Below, piece after piece: positions 9,072 through 18,500 of a DNA stretch of 64,000 nucleotides. Each line of letters starts with the position of its first letter. Position 1 is the first letter of the stretch. The notes beneath the pieces were generated by a model. The model had not been told where the DNA came from and did no database searches. It was given only the letters and a program-made list of their open reading frames with translations. The DNA is from Bacillus oleivorans (GTDB lineage Bacteria > Bacillota > Bacilli > Bacillales > JC228), in contig NZ_OAOP01000002.1 of NCBI RefSeq assembly GCF_900207585.1, positions 496,001 through 560,000 on the forward strand. The letters run 5' to 3'. Both the position numbers and the translations under genes were made by a program.

Positions 9072-9199
9072 CGCTCAAATAAATGTGGTGTCGCTTAAAA
9101 TAGGGAGACTTGCGCTCAAAAAAGCGAGAATGCGCTCAAAGTAGCGGAACCCGCGCTCTTATAAGTCCGAACCGCTCAAAAAAGCAGATTCGCTCACAA
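9072..9199. repeat. Seven-unit phased array, anchor CGCTCAAA
   Basis: Anchors begin at 9072, 9092, 9113, 9133, 9154, 9173 and 9191, with spacings of 20, 21, 20, 21, 19 and 18 bp. Linkers are unrelated. The array lies between the DUF218 gene and the lipase terminator. Its word differs from the 5792 array by one base (CGCTCAAA against CGCTCCAAA). A single GCGCTCAA also occurs at about 29407. Confidence 0.75.
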
Positions 9200-9261
9200 T
9201 TACAAGAGAAACGGGCCCGATTAATAAGTCCGGAGTAAATTTATATAGAATCCGGCCCAAA

Positions 9262-9295
9262 AAAGCCAACTAGCTATTAAAGACTAGTTGGCTTT
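9262..9295 (-). terminator. Lipase gene terminator
   Basis: A perfect 12-bp stem AAAGCCAACTAG/CTAGTTGGCTTT, followed on the minus strand by six T residues. Confidence 0.85.
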
Positions 9296-9307
9296 ATCTG
9301 AAAAAAA

Positions 9308-10810
9308 CTATTTAACTATATCTCCAGTCTGATCTATATAAACTGACTGGATAACCGTTCGGTTAAATTCTTTTCCTTGACTGGATTGGCCTGTAATGTC
9401 GGTCGTCAAATTATAAACACCGGAACCCAAATAGGGAAGTTCCACAGATGAATTGCCTTCATTTATGACTAGCTTTAGTTGTTCTGGAGCTGAATTTTCA
9501 TCTTGGTAGTATTCGAGAGAAATAGTGGCTTTGATTCCATCTTCCTCAACAGTTTGACCTTCTGCATAAATGGTAACTTCTCGTTGATCACTAACCGAAA
9601 TATCCAGGTCCTGATTTAAATGGCTTTTGTAAAAAACACCCAGCAAATATTTTTCTTTTTCTGCTGATGCTTCAATGGTCCATTGCCCGAATTTAGGGTT
9701 AGGGATGGTTATGGAATGATGATAGGCACCAGCAAATGGGCTAAAGTCAGGTTCTTCATCCACTGAAAAATAAGAGTACATACGTCCATCTGGATCCTTT
9801 AGTACAAGAGAGACTTCTTTTCGGGTACTGATCCAATCGATTGTGATTTCCGAGACGCCTTCCTCAACAGCAAAGGTTTCTGTTGTTTTTAATCGATAGG
9901 ATCCGCCTTTATAAAAAGCGTTTGTTTGCGAAGTGTTTTTTTCGATAGAAGATGCCGATTTAGATGCAATTGCATTTTCATATAGCAAAGATTCAAAGAG
10001 GTCAAAGGTTGAGCTTCCCTGTCTAATTTCGGAATGGTTCCAATCGCCAACAGACACTTCGGTTGCATAGGATAAACGAGAGCTTTGGACTGTTACAGCT
10101 CCATCGTTTGGCCCGTAAGAACTTAAGTAAAGTCCGCCCCAATATAAGGAGCTTCCGAAGCTGCCCCAAGCCGTTCCGCCAAATGTGTAAAAGGGGATCC
10201 GATATACATTTTGGCGGGAATCCGTTTGGGTCCGAAATTGATCCATATATCCTGTTTGCATTGAATACGTAGCATCACTTTTACTTCCAAGAATTCCGGC
10301 TAACCATCCTGCCCAGCTGCTATAGGCTAAATCAGCCAGCTCAGAGCCGTGATGGGGACTCGATAACGTAATAACACGGTGGACATATGGATCCGCGCCA
10401 TAATGGACTAATGCAGCCTGGGTGTCTATTCCCCCTTTGCTATGGGAAACGACTACAAGTTTTTCACCAAAATGATTGTAAATCTCTTCTATTTTTTCAG
10501 CAAGTAACTGTCCATTATCCCACATATTTCGAGTTGGATATAAATCTATAAATGCTGTCTCGTAACCATTTGCGTAGGCCGTATCATACATATCATTTCC
10601 TTCCCACCAGGTGGAAGCAGAGCTATTTAATCCATGGACAAAAACAATCGGTGACTTATACGGGTCTACATAATCAGGTGTAGTTCCTAAATACCATTCA
10701 CCAGGGGTCCCGGCAGGTTCTCCCTTTCCTAGGGAACCTGCAACTGCTGGTAATGGCCATACCAACAAAAGAACCAATATGAAACAGACAAACCTATTCG
10801 TGGTAAGCAC
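9308..10810 (-). CDS. Secreted lipase/esterase, alpha/beta hydrolase with C-terminal beta domain
   Basis: A 500-aa exported protein. Residues 1-25 form a signal peptide ending AVAG. The hydrolase domain shows the oxyanion motif IVFVHGLNSS (about 55-64) and a nucleophile Ser124 in SHSKGG; the first glycine of the usual GxSxG is Ser. SSPHHGSELAD is typical of PGAP1-like and Bacillus secreted lipases. Residues from about 290 look like beta-sandwich modules. The GTG at 10810 is the first start after an in-frame stop, but its SD (AAAGGAG) is only one or two bases away, so the start is uncertain. Substrate (lipid or ester) is inferred. Confidence 0.85.
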   Translation of the reverse strand: MLTTNRFVCFILVLLLVWPLPAVAGSLGKGEPAGTPGEWYLGTTPDYVDPYKSPIVFVHGLNSSASTWWEGNDMYDTAYANGYETAFIDLYPTRNMWDNGQLLAEKIEEIYNHFGEKLVVVSHSKGGIDTQAALVHYGADPYVHRVITLSSPHHGSELADLAYSSWAGWLAGILGSKSDATYSMQTGYMDQFRTQTDSRQNVYRIPFYTFGGTAWGSFGSSLYWGGLYLSSYGPNDGAVTVQSSRLSYATEVSVGDWNHSEIRQGSSTFDLFESLLYENAIASKSASSIEKNTSQTNAFYKGGSYRLKTTETFAVEEGVSEITIDWISTRKEVSLVLKDPDGRMYSYFSVDEEPDFSPFAGAYHHSITIPNPKFGQWTIEASAEKEKYLLGVFYKSHLNQDLDISVSDQREVTIYAEGQTVEEDGIKATISLEYYQDENSAPEQLKLVINEGNSSVELPYLGSGVYNLTTDITGQSSQGKEFNRTVIQSVYIDQTGDIVK

Positions 10811-11000
10811 ACTCCTTTAACTTTTAATATACTGACGGTAAAAGCGCTTTCAGCCTTTACAAATATATGGAAATAATCATTTGTTATTACCGTACAAAAG
10901 ACCTAAACTCATTAAGTAAAAAGGCATGTATATTTGCAAAAAATACGTTGATTACTATAGCTAGTGAGAAATTTGTCGATTTATAAAATAACCAAAAATA

Positions 11001-11029
11001 TTGATTTTACATGAAAATAGGTGTATAGT
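11001..11029 (+). promoter_or_regulatory. Sigma-A promoter for ydjO
   Basis: TTGATT (11001-11006), a 17-bp spacer and TATAGT (11024-11029). It would give an untranslated leader of about 235 nt before ydjO. Confidence 0.6.
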
Positions 11030-11037
11030 AAAGATAT

Positions 11038-11137
11038 ATTTCATATTTTTTATAAAAAATATATGAAATGGGTCGTATCTTCGAATGAGGCTAAGGCAAC
11101 ATAGATGGCCTTTTCTCGGAGAGCTACGCCTTTTTTT
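11038..11137 (+). promoter_or_regulatory. Structured 5' leader of ydjO: long A/T hairpin plus GC-rich attenuator-like fold
   Basis: Just after the predicted start site lies a near-perfect hairpin (11038-11069; ATTTCATA pairs with TATGAAAT around a self-complementary T6AT A6 core, one 2-nt bulge). Next come GAGGC (11087) and AAGGC (11093), which can pair with GCC-TTT (11128) and GCCTT (11108), followed by T7 (11131-11137). This looks like a branched intrinsic terminator inside a leader. I could not match it to a riboswitch class that I know. Confidence 0.45.
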
Positions 11138-11272
11138 ATTGGCAACTCCAACGCTTTTTGATCAGAATGATAAAGCTTGCATCATTTTTATAGGAGTAAT
11201 CTCATAAACTTATGGGTAGCCTATTTTTATATGAATGAATCAGCTTTTTAAAATCTCATTGGGGGTGTAGGC

Positions 11273-11470
11273 TTGTTTAATCGCAGAAATCAGGAAGAAG
11301 TTGAAAAGGTAGAAACCAAAGTTTGGGTTTGTACTTCGGATGATTGTAATTGCTGGGTACGCGATAATTTTAAGAGCAGTGAGGTTCCAGCTTGTCCAAT
11401 TTGTGAAAGTAAAATGGAACAAACAACTAGGGTTATTGAAATCCTTCATAATCCAAGTTCTGCTATGTAA
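11273..11470 (+). CDS. ydjO: YdjO-type cold-inducible zinc-ribbon protein
   Basis: The 65-aa protein carries CTSDDCNCWVRDNF followed by PACPICESKM, the two-cysteine-pair pattern of the cold-inducible YdjO family. It probably folds around a zinc ion; the molecular role is unknown. TTG 11273 follows GGGGGTG by about five bases. The long structured leader upstream is a plausible site for temperature-dependent control, as in other cold-shock mRNAs, but that is inference. Confidence 0.85.
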   Translation: MFNRRNQEEVEKVETKVWVCTSDDCNCWVRDNFKSSEVPACPICESKMEQTTRVIEILHNPSSAM

Positions 11471-11607
11471 GAATCTGCCCCTCAGTCGACGAAATGAAAG
11501 ATACTGAACTACCATAAAAAGATAAAGGTCCTAAAGCCTTTATCTTTGTTTTATGTGTATACATATTTAAGATTAATCTGTGCACCAATATAGGAGGAAA
11601 CATACAT

Positions 11608-12486
11608 ATGAATCGTTTAGAAGCTGGAACAGTTGTCAGGCTTCAGGCTGAGCGAGAAGCTCCGTTTGGGTATTTCTTAACAGATGGAGAAGAGAGTGTA
11701 TTACTTCATCAAAATGAAGCAGCAGAAGAAATAGAGCTGGGACAGGAAGTTACCGTTTTTTTGTATCATGATAAACAAGGCCGGCTCGCAGCTACTATGA
11801 AAATACCTGTAATCCAGAATGGCCGCTATGGCTGGGCTGAGGTTGTGGGCGCTGTTAAAACACTCGGTGTATTTGTCAACATTGGAATAACTAAAGATAT
11901 ATTAGTATCATTGGATGATCTGCCTTTATTAGAGAACTTATGGCCCAAAGAAGGGGACAAATTATTTCTTTCTTTAAAAAGTGATCGGAATGGAAGATTG
12001 TTTGGCCGTTTGGCAACGGAGGATATTATCCGACAAATTTCCAGAAAAGCACCGGAATCCATGAAAAATCAGAATGTAAGCGGCCGTGTCTACCGCTTAT
12101 TGAAGGTTGGTTCTTTTATTTTAACCGATGACGGATTCAGAGGTTTTATTCATGAATCGGAGCGGGCCGAGGAGCCGAGACTGGGAGAATTAGTTAAGGG
12201 AAGAGTAATTGGAGTCAAAGACGATGGTTCACTAAATCTCTCTTTGATCCCTCGTGCCCATGAAAAAATGGACAAGGATTCAGAGACAATTTTATCGTTT
12301 ATGGAGTCTCGCAATGGAGCGATGCCTTATAGCGATAAAAGCCAGCCAGATGATATTGAGCTTCGCTTTGGCATGAGTAAAGCGGCTTTTAAAAGGGCTT
12401 TAGGAAGGCTGATGAAAGCGAACAAAGTGGTACAAAAAGATGGCTGGACTTATGCGGTTGCGAACGAACAGCCAAAAAAACAGTAA
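11608..12486 (+). CDS. cvfB: S1-domain RNA-binding protein CvfB/YitL family
   Basis: The 292-aa cytosolic protein has tandem S1-like OB folds (about residues 1-60, 70-135 and 150-215: GWAEVVGAVKTLGVFVNIGI, GRVYRLLKVGSFILTDDGFRGFIHESE split by a linker) and a C-terminal winged-helix segment (MSKAAFKRALGRLMKANKVV). This is the layout of S. aureus CvfB and B. subtilis YitL, which bind RNA and influence virulence or exoprotein expression. The ATG at 11608 follows AGGAGG. Single-gene unit with its own terminator. Confidence 0.9.
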   Translation: MNRLEAGTVVRLQAEREAPFGYFLTDGEESVLLHQNEAAEEIELGQEVTVFLYHDKQGRLAATMKIPVIQNGRYGWAEVVGAVKTLGVFVNIGITKDILVSLDDLPLLENLWPKEGDKLFLSLKSDRNGRLFGRLATEDIIRQISRKAPESMKNQNVSGRVYRLLKVGSFILTDDGFRGFIHESERAEEPRLGELVKGRVIGVKDDGSLNLSLIPRAHEKMDKDSETILSFMESRNGAMPYSDKSQPDDIELRFGMSKAAFKRALGRLMKANKVVQKDGWTYAVANEQPKKQ

Positions 12487-12508
12487 TTAAAAAGCTTTGA
12501 TTTAATTT

Positions 12509-12541
12509 AAGCTTGAGGGATTAAAATCCATCAAGCTTTTT
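12509..12541. terminator. Terminator between cvfB and the convergent MBL gene
   Basis: AAGCTTGA/TCAAGCTT stem with a T5 run on the plus strand; a second AAAGCTT on the left allows an alternative pairing and a T-run for the minus strand. Confidence 0.65.
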
Positions 12542-12560
12542 GTATTATCTAAAGTAAAAA

Positions 12561-13406
12561 CTATTGGTCCAATGTCCCAAGCTTGTCTTTCCACTTTAAA
12601 TAAGTAGCCTCACAATGTGATGGAAAGATTAATATATTCTTATTTTTTAGGTGTAATTGATTTAACATCGCAAAGGTTTCTATATACGCAGACCAATCTT
12701 CAATCGCCAAACGTGCAAATGGAAGCGGCAGTGAAAGTTGTTCGATTGATTTCAATGACCAGCTGGCATCTGCACATAAAAATACCCATCTATTTTTTGT
12801 TCTAAGGAAAATTCCATATTGATATCTTGTGTGCCCTGGAAGAAGGACGGCGTAAATGGATGAATCTCCAAGTAAATCATATCCTTGAGTGAAAGGAGAC
12901 AGTTCATCTGGAAGCCGAACCAAGGAAGTTTCCTCCAAAAATGAGAACCGAAGATTGGGTGGAACTAAATCAGGAAGATATGCCCGTTTTAATGCTTTGA
13001 ACCCTTTCTTGTCTCTTACAGACTCCCATTCTTGGTTTGAACAAATAATAGGTTTATCTTTGAAAAAATGAAGACCTCCTAAATGATCGGCATGAAAATG
13101 AGATATCAAAACGGTATCAATTGGAGGGAGGCTCGTCTTAAAAGAAAAATCCTCATAAAGTTTTACTGGAGTAACGAATTGATACAAACGATATGGAAAC
13201 CTAGCGCTTGCAACAAAATATGCAGAATCGTACCCAGTATCAAACAGAATATTCCCTTTTTCGGGATGTGAAAATGAAAAGATAAGAGCAGGAAATGACT
13301 GTTTTTTCCAAGGATTTTTACAGTCTGTCAATTTTCCAAGCTGAAAGCATTCACCGGTTTTATAGACCTTTATATTAAAAACAAAGTTGCGAGGCATTGG
13401 TTCCAA
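12561..13406 (-). CDS. Metallo-beta-lactamase-fold hydrolase
   Basis: A 281-aa cytosolic protein with the binuclear-zinc motif HFHADHLGG (about residues 113-121). Further metal ligands are likely His in LPGHTRYQYG, Asp in FLCADASW and the C-terminal His in FPSHCEA. The pattern fits the lactonase branch (AiiA/YtnP-like) more than glyoxalase II, but the substrate cannot be fixed. TTG 13406 has AGAAAGGA 10 bases upstream; the ATG nine bases further in is poorly placed. Confidence 0.82.
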   Translation of the reverse strand: MEPMPRNFVFNIKVYKTGECFQLGKLTDCKNPWKKQSFPALIFSFSHPEKGNILFDTGYDSAYFVASARFPYRLYQFVTPVKLYEDFSFKTSLPPIDTVLISHFHADHLGGLHFFKDKPIICSNQEWESVRDKKGFKALKRAYLPDLVPPNLRFSFLEETSLVRLPDELSPFTQGYDLLGDSSIYAVLLPGHTRYQYGIFLRTKNRWVFLCADASWSLKSIEQLSLPLPFARLAIEDWSAYIETFAMLNQLHLKNKNILIFPSHCEATYLKWKDKLGTLDQ

Positions 13407-13701
13407 GTTAGCACGTTCCTTTCTAGGATCTTCTATCTAATTATAGTTGAAAATTAGAATAAATAGAAAATGAACTTGATTTTTTTGGAAAACGAATGTA
13501 AGTGCGCTTGACTTTACACCTTTAAATGTGTTTTACTTAATACACCATGTTCTCGTTAATAAAATAAAGACTAAATAGATGTAAGCCGTGATTTCGTAAG
13601 TTGTATGATTTACCTAAATGACAGCTTATAGGAATAACGGTTTTTCTTTTGGATTAATTTTTAATGGGTAATGGTTAAACAGATTTAGGAGGAATTTTTT
13701 A

Positions 13702-13902
13702 ATGAACACTGGTAAAGTAAAATGGTTTAATGCAGAAAAAGGTTTTGGATTTATCGAAGTTGAAGGTGGAGACGATGTATTCGTACACTTTTCAGCAATC
13801 CAAGGCGAAGGCTTCAAATCTTTAGAAGAAGGTCAAACAGTTACTTTCGAAATCGTTGAAGGAAACCGTGGACCGCAAGCAGCTAACGTAGTAAAAGCGT
13901 AA
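13702..13902 (+). CDS. Cold-shock protein (CspB/CspD family)
   Basis: The 66-aa OB-fold protein has RNP1 (KGFGFIEV) and RNP2 (VFVHFSAI) and binds single-stranded RNA/DNA as an RNA chaperone. Sequence is nearly that of B. subtilis CspB and CspD, so I do not choose between the symbols. ATG 13702 follows TTAGGAGGAA. The mRNA probably has a long leader: TTGACT near 13517 is about 180 nt upstream, usual for cold-shock genes. Confidence 0.95.
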   Translation: MNTGKVKWFNAEKGFGFIEVEGGDDVFVHFSAIQGEGFKSLEEGQTVTFEIVEGNRGPQAANVVKA

Positions 13903-13917
13903 GTTCATGAATGTTAT

Positions 13918-13943
13918 GGCGGCGTTCTTTACGCCGCCTTTTC
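13918..13943 (+). terminator. Cold-shock gene terminator
   Basis: GGCGGCG/CGCCGCC stem with a 7-nt loop followed by T4. Confidence 0.85.
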
Positions 13944-14039
13944 TATTTAGAAGTCACCCTTCGTCATTTCCACCTTCCATTCTTCTCTTCTTAAACCATT
14001 CATAAATTCGAACATCAATCTCAGGTTTGAAAGTTTCCA

Positions 14040-14293
14040 AAAAAAGAAAACGGTGAAATGTTTAGAATGAAAAATGTAAGTTTAGGCTTTAGCAGGTTAA
14101 TAACCTGATCCACACTGGCACGGTCTAGGAGCCGTAAGGATGAAAGAGAGGTAGGGCTTTCATTGTTTTGGGTTCGATTTTTCTATTATAAAAATAGATA
14201 AAATTAGATAATTAGAATTCCTTCTAAGTAATAAACGTCTCATCAGGCTTGTTGACACATGTAGTGTCACATTCCCTGAAGAGGCGTTTTTTT
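14040..14293 (+). ncRNA. Candidate structured RNA between csp and the SIMPL gene
   Basis: There is no reading frame, yet three hairpins follow in a row: CAGGTTAATAACCTG (14093-14107), ACGG/CCGT (14120-14135) and TGAAAG/CTTTCA (14141-14162). The stretch ends in a long branched terminator: AACGTCTC (14234-14241) with GAGGCGTT (14281-14288), an inner TGACAC/GTGTCA stem, then T7. The cold-shock gene already has its own terminator at 13918-13943, so a separate plus-strand transcript would explain the second one. No family recognised and no clear promoter. Confidence 0.35.
14234..14293 (+). terminator. Long branched terminator
   Basis: Outer stem AACGTCTC/GAGGCGTT plus CAGG/CCTG, inner stem TGACAC/GTGTCA, then T7 at 14287-14293. 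It may also serve the convergent SIMPL gene. Confidence 0.65.
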
Positions 14294-14306
14294 ATACAAT
14301 AAGTTA

Positions 14307-14978
14307 TCAGTATGAAAATTTAGCGACAATTTGAGCCTTTATTTCCATTTGTCCTGGTTCAATAGGTGTGGAAACACTTTGAACCATCGCTGTTGCTTCA
14401 AAAGGGATAGGCGGCTGCCTTGGTGTGGTCATTTCAGTAATAGAAAATGGGACCTGGTTCAGGCTAACTCCGGCAGCAGAAGCAATCGCTAACGCTTTTT
14501 CTTGAGCATTTTTGACTGCAAATTCAAGTGCTTGATTATAATAAGAAGCTTTTTTCTCTAATGAGAATTCGATATTAGAGACGGTGTTTGCCCCGTTTTG
14601 AATAGCTGTATTAACCACTAATCCAACTTTTTTTATAACATGTATAGTAATCTCAATCATATTGGTTGCACGGTAACCTCTAAACAGTTGCTGTCCATCC
14701 TTAAAATCATATTGCAGGTCAATCCGATACTCGTCTGTTTTAATATGTTCCTTGGGAATGCCAAGTCCGATAAGGGCTTGTATAACATTGCTCATGGCAG
14801 CAGAGTTTTTATCTAATGTTTCTGTTAAATCCACTCCCTCAGTAATAACTCCAAGTCTAATAATGGCAACATCCGGTTGAGCAGAAATAACTCCCTCCCC
14901 GAGCACTTCAATAACCCGATCCTTTGCAGGAGATGTGTGATGGGAAGGGTTTCGGTAAAACGCAGACTGGTTGTGCAT
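14307..14978 (-). CDS. SIMPL-domain protein (DUF541)
   Basis: The 223-aa protein is a SIMPL/DUF541 domain: IEVLGEGVISAQPDVAIIRLGV near 23-44, then KTDEYRIDLQYDFKDG and a RGYRATNMIEI strand, and AQEKALAIASAAGV late. E. coli YggE is a relative linked to oxidative stress; Brucella BP26 forms a channel-like ring. Unlike many relatives it has no signal peptide or membrane helix, so it seems cytosolic. ATG 14978 follows AGGAGG by about nine bases. Confidence 0.85.
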   Translation of the reverse strand: MHNQSAFYRNPSHHTSPAKDRVIEVLGEGVISAQPDVAIIRLGVITEGVDLTETLDKNSAAMSNVIQALIGLGIPKEHIKTDEYRIDLQYDFKDGQQLFRGYRATNMIEITIHVIKKVGLVVNTAIQNGANTVSNIEFSLEKKASYYNQALEFAVKNAQEKALAIASAAGVSLNQVPFSITEMTTPRQPPIPFEATAMVQSVSTPIEPGQMEIKAQIVAKFSY

Positions 14979-15522
14979 TCCAAAATACCTCCTAGATCCT
15001 TTTTCTTCTAATATTTATTAGACGGCTTACCTATTTGTTACTCCTTCCTTCAATATTCAAAAAGAAAGAAGCTTTGTGTTAACATTAACTGTTTTTTCTA
15101 GGGAAAATGGACTATTTATCAGAAAAATAGGATGTAAGATTGATATTGATTATTTCTTTACAAATTTTTACTATAACTTTTCACATATTTAATTAATTCT
15201 TAAAAATGATCGTAGACCATTTGGTTCATTTTTCCAAATATGGGATTTAGAAAATTTCCAGAGTAGACTAAAATGGTTATTTTTTATTAATAAATTATGT
15301 CAAACATCAGCCAAAAATGGTAATTATTTACTAATGAGCAAAAGAGGGACTAATGATATAGATTCATTTTTAGAAAATTCTGTAAGTTATAGACACCAAT
15401 CGACAGAATCAACCCTTATTTGTAGTTTAGGCTAGAGCTAGCACCAGGATTTTACATAGGTGAAATTTGGTGGAAAGGAGGTTCGCGAGATTTATTTACT
15501 TATTAAAAGGGAGTGAAAAGGG
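14979..15522. other. Long upstream region of bpr
   Basis: About 540 AT-rich bases without a gene, between divergent promoters. I can see no clear promoter, operator or hairpin strong enough to name. Its length is in keeping with a heavily regulated exoprotease, which is inference. Confidence 0.3.
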
Positions 15523-18500
15523 TTGAAAAAAGCGAAACCGAAAAAATGGTACCGACAGTTGATTCTTTTTACCATGATCCTCACCCTGATGATGCCTACA
15601 CCAATAAGCTTCGCTGCCAGTGAACATTCTACCTCAGTCAGAGACAATCAAACCAACACAATTGCCAACAAAGTGAATTCAAAAGTAATCGATACTTTTG
15701 AGGATCAGGAATATGTAACTTACCTAGTTAAGATGAAAGAACAAGCTGATCCGCAAACAGCGGCTGCAGAAGCAGTGCAGAAAGCTAAAGCTAAGAATGC
15801 AACAGCTGCAAGCGAAAAGCTCATGAAACGTTCTGCAGTGGTTTCTACCCTAAGAGGGAAAGCAATTGAAACGCAAGCCCACTTAAAAGAAGTTTTAGAA
15901 GCTGAAATGAAAAACGGGTCTGTCAAAGACTATCAATCTTTCTATATTGTTAACGGATTAGCTGTTACATCTACAAAGGAAGTTATGGAAAAAATCGCTT
16001 CCTTCGCGGAAGTTGAAAAAATACTTCCGAATGAAACAAGACAGCTATATACTCCTACAGTTACTGAACAAGATCAGGTAACAGCAGGTGCAGAGACACA
16101 ATCAATCGAATGGAATATCAATCAAATTGGGGCTCCTGCGGTTTGGAATATGGGTATTGACGGTACGGGGGTTGTTGTTGCTTCAATTGATACGGGCGTT
16201 CAATGGGATCACCCTGCCCTAATTGAAAAGTATAGAGGCTATGACCCAGCAAATCCAGCTCAGCCAAATCATGAGTTTAACTGGTTTGATGTGACTGCCG
16301 GCCAAACGGTTCCATATGATGATCAGGGACATGGTACACATGTTACCGGTACGATGGTGGGAAGTGAAGCAGATGGATCTAATCAAATCGGTGTTGCTCC
16401 AGGAGCAAAATGGATTGCCGTAAAGGCATTTACGGCTGCTGGCGGTACTGATGTTGATTTGCTCGAAGCTGGCGAATGGATTTTAGCACCAAAAGATGCT
16501 GCAGGAAATCCGCATCCTGAAATGGCACCAGATGTGGTAAACAATTCATGGGGCGGCGGACCTGGACTTGATGAATGGTACCGACCAATGGTGCAGGCAT
16601 GGCGTGCAGCTGAGATCTTCCCAGAATTTTCAGCTGGTAATACGACGATTTTTAACCCTGGCGGTCCAGGATCTGTAGCAAATCCGGCGAATTATCCTGA
16701 GTCTTTTGCTACAGGAGCGACTGATTCGCAAAATCGTCTGGCTAGTTTTTCACTTGAAGGTCCGTCTCCATATGATGAAATTAAACCTGAGGTGTCAGCA
16801 CCAGGGGTAAATATTCGTTCTTCTGTACCAGGTGGGGCTTATGAAGGCGGATGGAATGGAACTTCCATGGCTGGACCGCATGTTTCGGCTGTAGTGGCTT
16901 TGCTGAAACAAGTGGATGCTAGCTTAACGGTGGATGAAATAGAGGAAATCCTCCTCAATACAGCGATTCCATTAACCAACAGTGAATACCCAGAATCACC
17001 GAACAATGGATTTGGCTATGGATTAGTCAGTGCATTCGATGCCGTTTCGTCAGTAGTAAGCGGTTTAGGTAAAGTAAAAGGTAATGTTACAGAAGATGGA
17101 GATGACGTAACGGCCCCTGTTCTTGAGCATCAATCTCCTGCTGAAGTATTTGCGGGCATGGATGTACCATTACAAGCTCAAGTGCAGGATGATATTAGCG
17201 TGACGTCTGTTGTTCTCCGTTATTTAAAAGAAGATGGAACGTGGGCTGATTTAGATGCCTCAAGAATCAGCGGCGATTATAAAGCCGGAACGTACGAAGT
17301 AACAATTCCTGGAGAGGTAGTTGCGGAACCAACACTTCAATATGAAATAGTCGCCACTGATTTCGGCGGAAATCAGGCTATTACTGGAATCCTTGAAGTT
17401 CCTGTTCTGCCAGGGATTACGGTTGGATATGAACAAGATTTTGAAGCAACTCCTGCAGGCTGGACTTCCTACGGAACCAACAATACCTGGGAGTGGGGAG
17501 TTCCTGCATCAGGTCCAGGTAGTGCCTTCTCTGGTGAAAAAGTGTACGCAACAAACCTTGAAGGAAACTATGATAACAGAGCAAACATGAACCTAGTGAT
17601 GCCTCCAGTAGATATGCCAGCAGAAGGAAATGCTTATCTTCAATTTAAGCAATGGTATAACTTAGAACGAAATTATGACTACGGTCATGTATTCGTTTCG
17701 ACAGATATGGAAAATTGGGTGCAAAAACTAAGAATTAACAATGTATCAAACGGATGGATTGATGGGCAAGTCGACTTAAGTGAATATGCTGGACAAAGAA
17801 TCTATGTTGCCTTTAATGTGACAACGGATGGTAGTGTATTACGTGAAGGCTGGTATATTGATGATGTGAAATTGACCAATACACCATTAACAACGAGTAC
17901 CGATCAAGCCAATGTTGATAACGGGAATCAAAAAGGAGAATTAGGCATTACAGAACCTTCTGACAGTGAAAAGACATATGTGGATCCGAACAAAATTGTG
18001 CCAGCTAAAAAAGAGGAAACAGCACCACTGACTGATAAGACAGCAACGGTGGCACCTGCAAGCTTACCAATGAGTGCAACGGTAACAGTTGTTGAAACGG
18101 GTCGAGCAACACAGACCAATCCGCAAGATGGAAGCTACGAATTAACACATGCGTCTGGATCTTACACATTGGTAGCGGAAGCTTACGGGTATCGATCAGT
18201 TACACAAACAGTCGATATTCCGCGCGATGGAGAAGTCACAGCAAACTTTACTTTAGAAGAACTTCCAGAAGGTACGGTTTCAGGGACAGTAATCAATGAA
18301 CAAACTGGAAATCCAGTTGAAGGAGCAACTGTTTATCTGATTGAGGATGCTGCGGTTGCCCCTGTTACAACGGATGAAAATGGAAACTTCTCTTTAGTTG
18401 CTTATGAAGGTACGTATACAGTTAAAGTATCAGCACCATCTTACTATAGTGAAGAAATCCCAGTCACAGTAGCAGGTGATGAGGAAGTTACATTGGATGT

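Noticed and set aside
11070-11140. ZTP or c-di-GMP riboswitch in the ydjO leader
   Set aside because: GGGTCGT resembles the ZTP motif, but the CCGCCUGGGC pseudoknot word is missing; c-di-GMP core residues are also missing.
12617-13271. Plus-strand frames of 60-62 codons inside the MBL hydrolase gene
   Set aside because: Antisense shadows; no SD or terminator, and the minus strand has intact HFHADH.
14093-14175. tRNA- or TPP-riboswitch-like words (GGTTCGA, ACCTGATC) after the cold-shock gene
   Set aside because: The T-arm does not pair and no acceptor stem fits; the TPP words CTGAGA and the P4/P5 pattern are missing. Kept only as an unclassified structured region.
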